A stretch of DNA of 32,533 nucleotides, taken from positions 1 to 32,533 of the IMG/VR virus record IMGVR_UViG_3300005529_001093; one strand, written 5' to 3'. Source of the DNA: a virus. The notes beneath the pieces are model-generated. The model worked only from the letters and a program-made list of their open reading frames with translations. It searched no databases and was not told the DNA's origin. Shown in pieces: positions 1-6,103 of this stretch. Position 1 is the first letter of the stretch. Each line of letters opens with the position of its first letter. The position numbers and the translations under genes were made by a program.

Positions 1-861
1 ATGCTCGGGAGTTGGGACGAGCCCAAGAAAATCCAGCTCACGTCCTGGCTCGTCGAACAGCGTAGGCTAGGCGTCTCGTGCCCCGAAATATCAAGCACCA
101 CTTTGGAGGAGGTAACGAAGAGGCGCCCGCTGTCGATTCACGTCAGGGCAGACGCTTTACTACGCTACCTTGACGCCAAGAGCGACCTACTGGGTACGGT
201 CGTGAAATTCTATGCGTTGGACAACAGCAAGGCTCCGGGACCCGCGAACGAGTTGCTGGCTTGGACTGCCTCCCGGCAAATTTCCGAAGTCATTACACTC
301 GCTGAATATTGCCGTGAAGAAGGCTGGATCGAGCACCGCGCCACAGAGCGGACAGGGTCATCCCAAAATACAGTTCATGAATTGATGCTCAGGCCGCCTG
401 GCTATGCGCGCCTTGCCGAACTTGACGGGATCAATCCTGGATCGAAACAAGCCTTCGTCGCCATGTGGTTCGACGACTCAATGAAGGCTGCCTACGAAGA
501 CGGCATCGCCCCAGCCATTCGGCAAGCGGGTTATGAACCCATGCGGATTGACCGCAAGGATCATAACAACAAGATCGACGACGAAATTATCGCCGAGATC
601 AGGCGTTCTCGGTTCCTTGTCGCCGATTTCACGCAAGGCGACACGGGTGCCCGTGGTGGTGTCTATTATGAGGCCGGATTCGCTCACGGCCTCAACATAC
701 CTGTGATCTTCACTTGCCGTACCGACGCCATCGACAAGGTGCACTTCGACACGCGCCAATACAACCACATCACTTGGGCAACTCCGGGCGAACTGAATGA
801 ACGTCTCGCCAAGCGCATCTCAGCGACGCTCGGTGACGGGCCGTTGAAAAAGGTTGTGTGA
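1..861 (+). CDS. Protein with nucleoside deoxyribosyltransferase/TIR-like C-terminal domain
   Basis: The reading frame is open from the first base, so the protein may begin upstream and the 286 aa seen may lack the true N-terminus. Residues about 85-145 look like a winged helix (helices, then a short wing near RPPGY). Residues about 149-260 have the Rossmann-like pattern of nucleoside 2-deoxyribosyltransferase/TIR-like domains: a first strand FVAMWF, an acidic strand end FLVADFT (about 206-211), and YYEAGFAHG (222-230), whose Glu matches the catalytic Glu of that superfamily. Such domains cleave N-glycosidic bonds in nucleosides or NAD-like molecules and occur as effectors in bacterial defence; that role here is inference. 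Only 3 nt separate the stop from the next start, so the two genes form an operon. The superfamily call is fairly secure; substrate and partner are unknown. Confidence 0.75.
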   Translation: MLGSWDEPKKIQLTSWLVEQRRLGVSCPEISSTTLEEVTKRRPLSIHVRADALLRYLDAKSDLLGTVVKFYALDNSKAPGPANELLAWTASRQISEVITLAEYCREEGWIEHRATERTGSSQNTVHELMLRPPGYARLAELDGINPGSKQAFVAMWFDDSMKAAYEDGIAPAIRQAGYEPMRIDRKDHNNKIDDEIIAEIRRSRFLVADFTQGDTGARGGVYYEAGFAHGLNIPVIFTCRTDAIDKVHFDTRQYNHITWATPGELNERLAKRISATLGDGPLKKVV

Positions 862-864
862 GCG

Positions 865-2985
865 ATGGAGTTCCGCATCGCCGACACATTCACGGACAGC
901 CTTTTGCGGTTAACCGCGCAGGAACAGAAGGCAGTGAAGACGACCGCCTTCGACCTGCAGATGAATCCGTCATCACCCGGCTTGTCATTTCACAAGCTCG
1001 ATCGCGCCAAGGATGCGAATTTCTGGTCGGTGCGCGTCAATGCCGACGTCCGGCTCATCGTGCATCGTACCACTTCGAGCCTCCTGCTCGCCTATGTCGA
1101 TCACCACGACGACGCATACAAATGGGCGGAGCGGCGCAAGATCGAGCGTCATCCGACGACCGGCGCTATGCAGCTGGTCGAGATCCGCGAGCGCATTCAG
1201 GAAGTCGAGATCGTCAGGCCGAAGGAGGCCGCGGAACCCGAGGCGGCTCCGAGTCCATCGCCGAAGCCGAAGCTCTTCGACAACCTCCGCAAGTTCGAAT
1301 TGATGGCCTTCGGCGTTCCCGAGGAATGGGTCGATGATGTGCGCACCGCGACCGAGGACAGCCTCTTCGACATCATCGCGCATCTGCCGCAGGAGGCGCA
1401 GGAAGCGCTCCTGAAGCTAGCGGTCGGCGAAAAGCCCGAACCGCCGCCGCCAGCGCCAGTAGAAGCCGATCCGTTCGCGCACCCGGACGCGCGGCGGAGG
1501 TTCCGCGTCCTGACCAATATCGAGGAATTGGAGCGTGCGCTCGAATACCCATGGGATAAGTGGGCGGTCTTCCTGCATCCCTCGCAAGCCGCTCTGGTTG
1601 AACGAAGCTATTCCGGACCGGCACGAGTCTCCGGCTCGGCGGGAACCGGGAAAACGATCGTGGCCCTGCATCGCGCGGCTCATCTCGCCCGAGCAAACCC
1701 GCAAGCACGTGTGCTGCTGACCACTTTCTCGAAGGCGCTCGCAAACGCATTGCGCGTCCGGCTTGCGACGCTCATTGGGAACGAGCCGACCATCGCTTCC
1801 CGGATCACGGTGAAGGCCATCCCCGCAGTAGGGTACGATCTTTACAGCGAGCGTTTCGCGCAGCCGAACATTGCTGTGCCGGCGCTGATCAAAAACCTGC
1901 TCGCCAAAGCGGCGTCGGAAGTCGAAGGCCACAAATTCTCGTCGCACTTCCTGTTCGGGGAATGGAGCGACGTGGTCGACGCGTGGCAACTGAAGTCCTG
2001 GGAGACGTATCGGGATGTCTCGCGCCTCGGCCGCAAGACAAGAATCGGCGGAAAGCAGCGGGAAATCCTCTGGTCTATATTCGAGCGCTTGCGAGCCGGC
2101 CTTGCAGAGAAGAAAGCGGTGACGTGGGCTGATGTGTTCGGCCGTCTCACCGACGATCTCGCCGCCCGCGGTGCGGCGCCGTTCGACTACGCAGTTGTAG
2201 ACGAGGCCCAAGACCTCGGCGTCGCCGAGGCGCGATTTCTCGGGGCGTTGTCGGGTGGCAAACCGAATGGCCTCTTCTTTGCGGGCGATCTCGGCCAACG
2301 CATCTTCCAGCAGCCGTTCTCGTGGAAGACCCTTGGGCTCGATGTGCGAGGGCGATCTTTCACCTTGCGGATCAACTATCGGACTTCGCACCAGATACGG
2401 ATGCATGCGGATCGACTGCTACCGGCTACGGTCTCGGACGTGGACGGCAATGCCGAAGGCCGCCGTGGCACAGTGTCGGTGTTCGACGGACCGCCGCCAC
2501 TGGTCACGGTGTGCGAGGATACAGGCAAGGAAGCCGAAACCGTCGGTGCCTGGATCGCGGAACGGCTGGGCGAGGGGTGTCAGCCGCACGAGATCGGGGT
2601 CTTCGTTCGATCCGAAGCCGAACTGAAGAGGGCACGGGCTGCGCTGAAAATTGCGGGTGCCCGTTCTGTCGAACTCAGCGACAAGGTTGAAGTCGAAGAC
2701 GGCTCGGTGGCCATTAGCACTATGCATTTCGCCAAGGGCTTGGAGTTCCGATCTGTCGTCGTCATGGCCTGCGACGATGAGGTCATTCCCCTGCAAGAGC
2801 GCATCGAGAGTGTCGCCGACGACGCCGACCTCGAAGAAGTCTACGATACTGAGCGGCATCTGCTCTACGTCGCATGCACGCGCGCGCGGGACCACTTGTT
2901 GGTAACCGGCGTTGATCCCGTTTCGGAATTTCTGGACGACTTCCTGAAGGGCGATCAAGGGCGATCCGCGCAAGCCCGCGCCTGA
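865..2985 (+). CDS. RelE/ParE-like domain fused to UvrD-type superfamily 1 helicase
   Basis: This 706-aa protein has two parts. Residues 1 to about 95 resemble a RelE/ParE toxin fold: helix pair, HKLDRAKDANFWSVRVNADVR-like strands, then an LLLAYVDHHDDAYKWAERR ending. A proline-rich linker follows near 120-200. The rest is a superfamily 1 helicase: Walker A GSAGTGKT at 257-264, Walker B DYAVVDEAQD at 441-450, an ISTMHFAKGLEF motif, and the C-terminal LLYVACTRARDHL box. UvrD/Rep-type proteins translocate on single-stranded DNA using ATP. ATG at 865 is the first in-frame start after the upstream stop. The 3' end overlaps the convergent spanin gene by 31 bp. RelE-UvrD fusions exist in bacteria; whether the RelE part cuts RNA here is unknown. 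Together with the upstream gene it could be a defence pair (inference). Confidence 0.85.
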   Translation: MEFRIADTFTDSLLRLTAQEQKAVKTTAFDLQMNPSSPGLSFHKLDRAKDANFWSVRVNADVRLIVHRTTSSLLLAYVDHHDDAYKWAERRKIERHPTTGAMQLVEIRERIQEVEIVRPKEAAEPEAAPSPSPKPKLFDNLRKFELMAFGVPEEWVDDVRTATEDSLFDIIAHLPQEAQEALLKLAVGEKPEPPPPAPVEADPFAHPDARRRFRVLTNIEELERALEYPWDKWAVFLHPSQAALVERSYSGPARVSGSAGTGKTIVALHRAAHLARANPQARVLLTTFSKALANALRVRLATLIGNEPTIASRITVKAIPAVGYDLYSERFAQPNIAVPALIKNLLAKAASEVEGHKFSSHFLFGEWSDVVDAWQLKSWETYRDVSRLGRKTRIGGKQREILWSIFERLRAGLAEKKAVTWADVFGRLTDDLAARGAAPFDYAVVDEAQDLGVAEARFLGALSGGKPNGLFFAGDLGQRIFQQPFSWKTLGLDVRGRSFTLRINYRTSHQIRMHADRLLPATVSDVDGNAEGRRGTVSVFDGPPPLVTVCEDTGKEAETVGAWIAERLGEGCQPHEIGVFVRSEAELKRARAALKIAGARSVELSDKVEVEDGSVAISTMHFAKGLEFRSVVVMACDDEVIPLQERIESVADDADLEEVYDTERHLLYVACTRARDHLLVTGVDPVSEFLDDFLKGDQGRSAQARA

Positions 2986-3206
2986 TCGCGCAGCGCGGCG
3001 TAGTCCAGCATCGCCCGTTCAAGTGCTGCGCCGGGCGGCAGTCGCTCGATTTCCGCTGCGAGACGCGCCTGGAAGGCCCGGTCGTAGGCCGCGATCGGCG
3101 GGCAGACAACCGATGGCCTAGAAGGAGCCGTCGCGCAGGCGCTCAGCGAGAGCGTCGCGATGATGAGGGGCGACAGCGCCCGCTTCGAGCATCCGGTCTT
3201 TCGCAT
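2955..3206 (-). CDS. Outer-membrane spanin lipoprotein (Rz1-like)
   Basis: An 83-aa protein with a basic N-terminus, a hydrophobic stretch and a lipobox LSAC at residues 20-23, followed by a proline-containing periplasmic part ending in a helix rich in Ala, Arg and Glu. This is the plan of an o-spanin, the lipoprotein that joins the inner-membrane spanin to fuse the membranes at lysis. The start lies inside the preceding i-spanin gene in another frame (3118-3206 shared), as in lambda Rz/Rz1. An AGGAGG Shine-Dalgarno stands 6 nt before the ATG. The 3' end overlaps the helicase gene on the other strand. Assignment rests on lipobox, size and nesting; the sequence itself is divergent. Confidence 0.7.
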   Translation of the reverse strand: MRKTGCSKRALSPLIIATLSLSACATAPSRPSVVCPPIAAYDRAFQARLAAEIERLPPGAALERAMLDYAALRDQARACADRP

Positions 3207-3351
3207 CGGAAGCCTCCTGTTGGGATTTGAGTTCGGCTTCGCGGGCCTTCGCCGCCTCGACGGCGGCGCCCGCGCGTCGGCCGGCGGCGAAGATCGCCGC
3301 GGTGGCGATTGCCACCGCGACGATGAGGGCGAGAGCGATCCAGCCGGTCAC
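3118..3351 (-). CDS. Inner-membrane spanin (Rz-like), GTG start
   Basis: A 77-aa protein starting with GTG at 3351; the start overlaps the stop of the upstream gene as GTGA. Residues about 3-23 form one transmembrane helix (WIALALIVAVAIATAAIF), followed by an Ala/Glu/Lys-rich helix with heptad character (about 26-56), typical of i-spanins that span the periplasm as coiled coils. The o-spanin gene begins within its 3' part in another frame. The same frame stays open upstream to 4119, but that extension is antisense or out of frame to good genes and Arg-rich, so it is rejected. Function is inferred from topology and nesting. Confidence 0.65.
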   Translation of the reverse strand: MTGWIALALIVAVAIATAAIFAAGRRAGAAVEAAKAREAELKSQQEASDAKDRMLEAGAVAPHHRDALAERLRDGSF

Positions 3352-3545
3352 TTCAGGGCTCCAGCGATGCCGGCGCGCAGCGTGCCGAGGCCGAGCGCGG
3401 CGAGAACATGGGTGAGCCAGTCGGGGCCAACCTCTATGCCCGGCACGTCGATGCCGAGGCCTTTCTCGACGACTACGACCAATAAGAGGACGGCAGCGAT
3501 GATGTAGGTGCGGTAGCCCGCACCGAATTGAAGAACGGCGTTCAT
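3348..3545 (-). CDS. Small membrane protein, possible holin
   Basis: A 65-aa protein with one clear hydrophobic segment (YIIAAVLLLVVVVEKGLGI, about 13-31) and a second weaker one near the C-terminus (LTHVLAALGLGTLRAGIAGAL). It has a strong AAAGGAG Shine-Dalgarno before ATG 3545 and is coupled to the spanin gene by a GTGA overlap. Its place between endolysin and spanins is where a holin or related lysis protein is usual. No specific family is recognised; the holin role is inferred from size, topology and position. Confidence 0.6.
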   Translation of the reverse strand: MNAVLQFGAGYRTYIIAAVLLLVVVVEKGLGIDVPGIEVGPDWLTHVLAALGLGTLRAGIAGALK

Positions 3546-3569
3546 GGAAGTCTCCTTTGGTGGGTTGGA

Positions 3570-4139
3570 TCAGGCCTCGTTGACGGAGAGGCTGCCGCTC
3601 GCAGCGAGAGGGATGGGTCGGACGTTTGCGGGCCGGGCGCGGTAAGCGGGGCGGCGCACCGCCACGAGCCGGTTGCGCGACAGCCGCGTGATCGTGACGC
3701 GATCGGATTGATTGCCGCCTAGGACGTGGAACGCGCTCGCGTCGTGGCCGACATAGAGGCCGACGTGCCCGCCGCCCTTGCGCTTGAAGACGAGAACGTC
3801 GCCGAGCGCCGCGGCTCCTTTCGGAACCGACGTGCCGAACGACACCCATTCGAGCGCCGACAGATAGAGGCGTGGGGGATTGCGTTCGAGGCGTCGCTCG
3901 GCGTTCGCGCGATGCGCGATGATCGCCATGAATAGGCCGCACCACGGGATCGCATCGTGCCGATAGACGCCGGCATAGGCGCGGCCGAGCCCGGCGGCTT
4001 CGAGTTCGTCTTGCCAGCCGACGATCTTCGGATTGTCGGCGGCGCCTGGCGCCTCGAGCGTTCCGAATTCCTTCAGCGCCTCGGCGATCATCCGCGGGCC
4101 GGGTTCGGCTTCGAGCCATTGGTATTGGACAGGCAGCAT
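3570..4139 (-). CDS. Endolysin-like peptidase (TIGR02594/CHAP-NlpC fold)
   Basis: A 189-aa protein matching the plan of the TIGR02594 family of phage and bacterial cysteine-peptidase-fold proteins. The likely catalytic Cys is C67 in IPWCGLF, the His is H125 in GGGHVGLYVG, and the third polar residue is N143 in LGGNQSD. These enzymes cut peptide or amide bonds in the cell wall. Lying just before the putative holin and spanins, it is the best endolysin candidate. There is no signal peptide, so export would need a holin. The C-terminal 40 residues are basic and may aid envelope binding (inference). A strong hairpin at 4161-4183 separates it from the tail genes. Confidence 0.75.
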   Translation of the reverse strand: MLPVQYQWLEAEPGPRMIAEALKEFGTLEAPGAADNPKIVGWQDELEAAGLGRAYAGVYRHDAIPWCGLFMAIIAHRANAERRLERNPPRLYLSALEWVSFGTSVPKGAAALGDVLVFKRKGGGHVGLYVGHDASAFHVLGGNQSDRVTITRLSRNRLVAVRRPAYRARPANVRPIPLAASGSLSVNEA

Positions 4140-4160
4140 TTGAGACCTCCAGAAACGACG

Positions 4161-4183
4161 AAGCCCGCCGGAGGGGCGGGCTT
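4161..4183 (-). terminator. 9-bp hairpin before the endolysin gene
   Basis: AAGCCCGCC (4161-4169) and GGCGGGCTT (4175-4183) form a perfect 9-bp GC-rich stem with a 5-nt loop. It lies in the gap between a small membrane-protein gene and the endolysin start. Neither side carries a long T run, so termination is probably weak or factor-assisted. It may attenuate tail-gene transcripts before the lysis genes or act as an RNA processing/stability stem. Confidence 0.6.
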
Positions 4184-4207
4184 TCGTGGGAAGACGGATG
4201 ATTGGTT

Positions 4208-4468
4208 CTATTCGGCTGGTGGCCGGTGCTCGACGACGCGATCGAGCTTGGCCTCGATCTTCAAGAGATGCTGGACGAGGCGAGCCTCCACGTCCTTCAT
4301 GTAGGCGACCGAGGCATAGTTGGTCGCGACGTGGAGCTTGAAGTCGGAGATCTCGGTTCGGATGCTCTCAAGGGCTTTGTCGGCCGCGGTCTTTTGCGTT
4401 TGAAGCAGCCAGAAAAGGCCCCCGAGCGCCGGTATTTCTATCGCCGTGATCCACCATTGAAGGTCCAT
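4208..4468 (-). CDS. Small membrane-anchored coiled-coil phage protein
   Basis: An 86-aa protein with an N-terminal hydrophobic segment (WWITAIEIPALGGLFWLL, residues 5-22) followed by a charged, heptad-like helix reaching the end (KDVEARLVQHLLKIEAKLDRV). Proteins of this shape are common in alphaproteobacterial phages between tail fibre and endolysin genes; some resemble XhlA-type lysis accessory proteins. A lysis-timing or holin-accessory role is inferred from topology and position only. It is followed by the 4161-4183 hairpin. Confidence 0.65.
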   Translation of the reverse strand: MDLQWWITAIEIPALGGLFWLLQTQKTAADKALESIRTEISDFKLHVATNYASVAYMKDVEARLVQHLLKIEAKLDRVVEHRPPAE

Positions 4469-4479
4469 CGCAAATCTCC

Positions 4480-5127
4480 TCAGAAGGCTGCGGCTATCGC
4501 GAACTCAATGTTCACGTAGAGGCGGACGACACCGGCGGCGCCCATCGCCGTCAGGTTGGTGATGACGAGCCCTTCGTTGGGCGCGAGCACAATCAACTGG
4601 TCGCCGGTGTACTGGTCCCAGAGGTTGTTCTGGTCCGGAACGAGGCCTTGGCCGGCGCCGCCGGACCACGCTCCGATCTGGGCAAGGGCGTTTGTGTCGA
4701 GCGTCCGGGTGCCGGCCGTCAGGGCCGCGGCGGCGGCGATCCTCGCATCCAAAGAATTCGGCGCGGCGAGCGAGGTGCGCACCTTGGTATTGTTGCCGGC
4801 GATCGACACGGCGGTGCCGCCGGAATCCGACGCAGTGAAGGAGCGGGCGACGAGGAGCCCGTAGTCGACGGCCTGTGGGGTCGTGAAGGCCGTCGTCGTG
4901 AGGAAACCAAGGCCAATGCGCCGGACTAGGACGAGCTCGCCATTGCCTGCGGCGTTCCTAAGCGAAAGCACCGGGCCGTTCGCCGCCACGCCGGTCAACG
5001 CACCGGACTGCGCTCCGAAAGCGAAATACCCGGTCAGCTCGAAGGGTCGAAGCGTCGCCCTGAGGGCATTCTTGGCGGCGTCGACAAACGCCATGTTCCC
5101 GGTGTTTGGGTCTTCCAAAACGGCCAT
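4480..5127 (-). CDS. Putative virion protein downstream of DUF2793 protein
   Basis: A 215-aa protein rich in Ala, Gly, Thr and Asn, with beta-strand-like alternation and no enzyme motif, as expected for a fibre or decoration protein. The C-terminal part (TAMGAAGVVRLYVNIEFAIA, about 192-211) looks like a terminal beta-sandwich strand pair. It begins 4 nt after the DUF2793 gene on the minus strand and lies in the tail-fibre region. I do not recognise the family; a structural tail-tip or fibre role is inferred from composition and context. Confidence 0.65.
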   Translation of the reverse strand: MAVLEDPNTGNMAFVDAAKNALRATLRPFELTGYFAFGAQSGALTGVAANGPVLSLRNAAGNGELVLVRRIGLGFLTTTAFTTPQAVDYGLLVARSFTASDSGGTAVSIAGNNTKVRTSLAAPNSLDARIAAAAALTAGTRTLDTNALAQIGAWSGGAGQGLVPDQNNLWDQYTGDQLIVLAPNEGLVITNLTAMGAAGVVRLYVNIEFAIAAAF

Positions 5128-5131
5128 GTGA

Positions 5132-6070
5132 TCACCCGATCTGATAGTTGACTTTGATGTTGCGTTTCGCCGCTCCGCCGCGAGGCGCGGACCAGTAGAC
5201 GGTCGCCTGGCCGCTGCCGGGCGACGCCGCGAAGGTGATGCCGGCGTACATCTGGGCTTCGTCGGCGCGCGTGCCCTTACCGGTGTACGGGCCAGGCGCG
5301 AGCTGAACGAGGAGCTTGGAGGTCGACTTGATGGCTGTGTCGGTCAGCGTGAACTTGCCGCTGTGCACCGCGATGGTGCCGAGATTGATCTCGGCCGTGG
5401 CGATCAGCTTGCCCGGCTCGGGAAGCAAGCGCCCCGAAGTCCGATCGATTGAGAAGGCGACGAAATAAGTCGAGCCGTCCGGGCTGACCTTGAAGGCGAA
5501 GTTGTCGTCGCCGAGGAGGCCAATTTCCGCGCGGCCGGAAAAGTTGTCCTGGAAGAGAAGCGACGCCGTCTTTGCCGGGGCCTCTTTGTTGATGGTGAAG
5601 CGGATATCGCCGTTGCCGCCGTAGGCGGTTTCGAGCGTGGCAAACAGGATTGCGTTGCTCTTTACGGCAAGCTTGTTTGTCGCGTCGGCGGCCGTATTGA
5701 TGCCGACCATCGGCAAGTTCTGGAGGGCGAGAACCGACATGAGATCGGTCCACACTGAGCCGGTGAAGATCAGGAGCCGCAGCTCGTCTGCGAGATAGGC
5801 CAGCAGCCCTTTCTCTCCCGGGTAGAACCGCCACGCGCCGTCGAGGCAGAAGGCGATCTCGCCGGCATGACCCGCCCAGGCGCCGGTTGGACTCGCGGCG
5901 ACTAGATAGGTGTCACCGTCAGCCGGGCTGCCAGGAGGCGCCGCCAGATCGCGATCGAGGAGGTAGAGGTCGATGAGCGCGTCGAGCTGATTCAGCGCGT
6001 CGTTATGGGTAACCTCCTTCTGCGCCTGCCCTTGCGCGATGTAGGGCAGGCCGAAGCGCGGCGTCGGCAT
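5132..6070 (-). CDS. DUF2793 tail fibre-associated protein
   Basis: A 312-aa protein whose N-terminus carries the DUF2793 signature (RFGLPYIAQGQAQKEVTHN, then ALNQLDALIDL), followed by a domain with GSPADGDTYLVAASPTGAWAG and AFCLDGAWRFYPGEKG. DUF2793 proteins are widespread in alphaproteobacterial phages and gene transfer agents, usually just after the host-specificity gene, as here. The C-terminal half is beta-rich and ends near YWSAPRGGAAKRNIKVNY. It is probably a virion component at the tail tip, perhaps linking fibres or binding carbohydrate; the exact role is not established. Confidence 0.85.
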   Translation of the reverse strand: MPTPRFGLPYIAQGQAQKEVTHNDALNQLDALIDLYLLDRDLAAPPGSPADGDTYLVAASPTGAWAGHAGEIAFCLDGAWRFYPGEKGLLAYLADELRLLIFTGSVWTDLMSVLALQNLPMVGINTAADATNKLAVKSNAILFATLETAYGGNGDIRFTINKEAPAKTASLLFQDNFSGRAEIGLLGDDNFAFKVSPDGSTYFVAFSIDRTSGRLLPEPGKLIATAEINLGTIAVHSGKFTLTDTAIKSTSKLLVQLAPGPYTGKGTRADEAQMYAGITFAASPGSGQATVYWSAPRGGAAKRNIKVNYQIG

Positions 6071-6103
6071 CAGTTCGGTTCCTGGCTTGTGGAATTTGTC
6101 TGG

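Noticed and set aside
1417-2406. Minus-strand open frame of 329 codons inside the helicase gene
   Set aside because: Lies opposite well-conserved helicase motifs and has no recognisable features.
3352-4119. Upstream extension of the i-spanin frame
   Set aside because: It overlaps the endolysin and small membrane-protein genes, is Arg-rich and featureless; the GTG at 3351 with GTGA overlap gives a normal spanin length.
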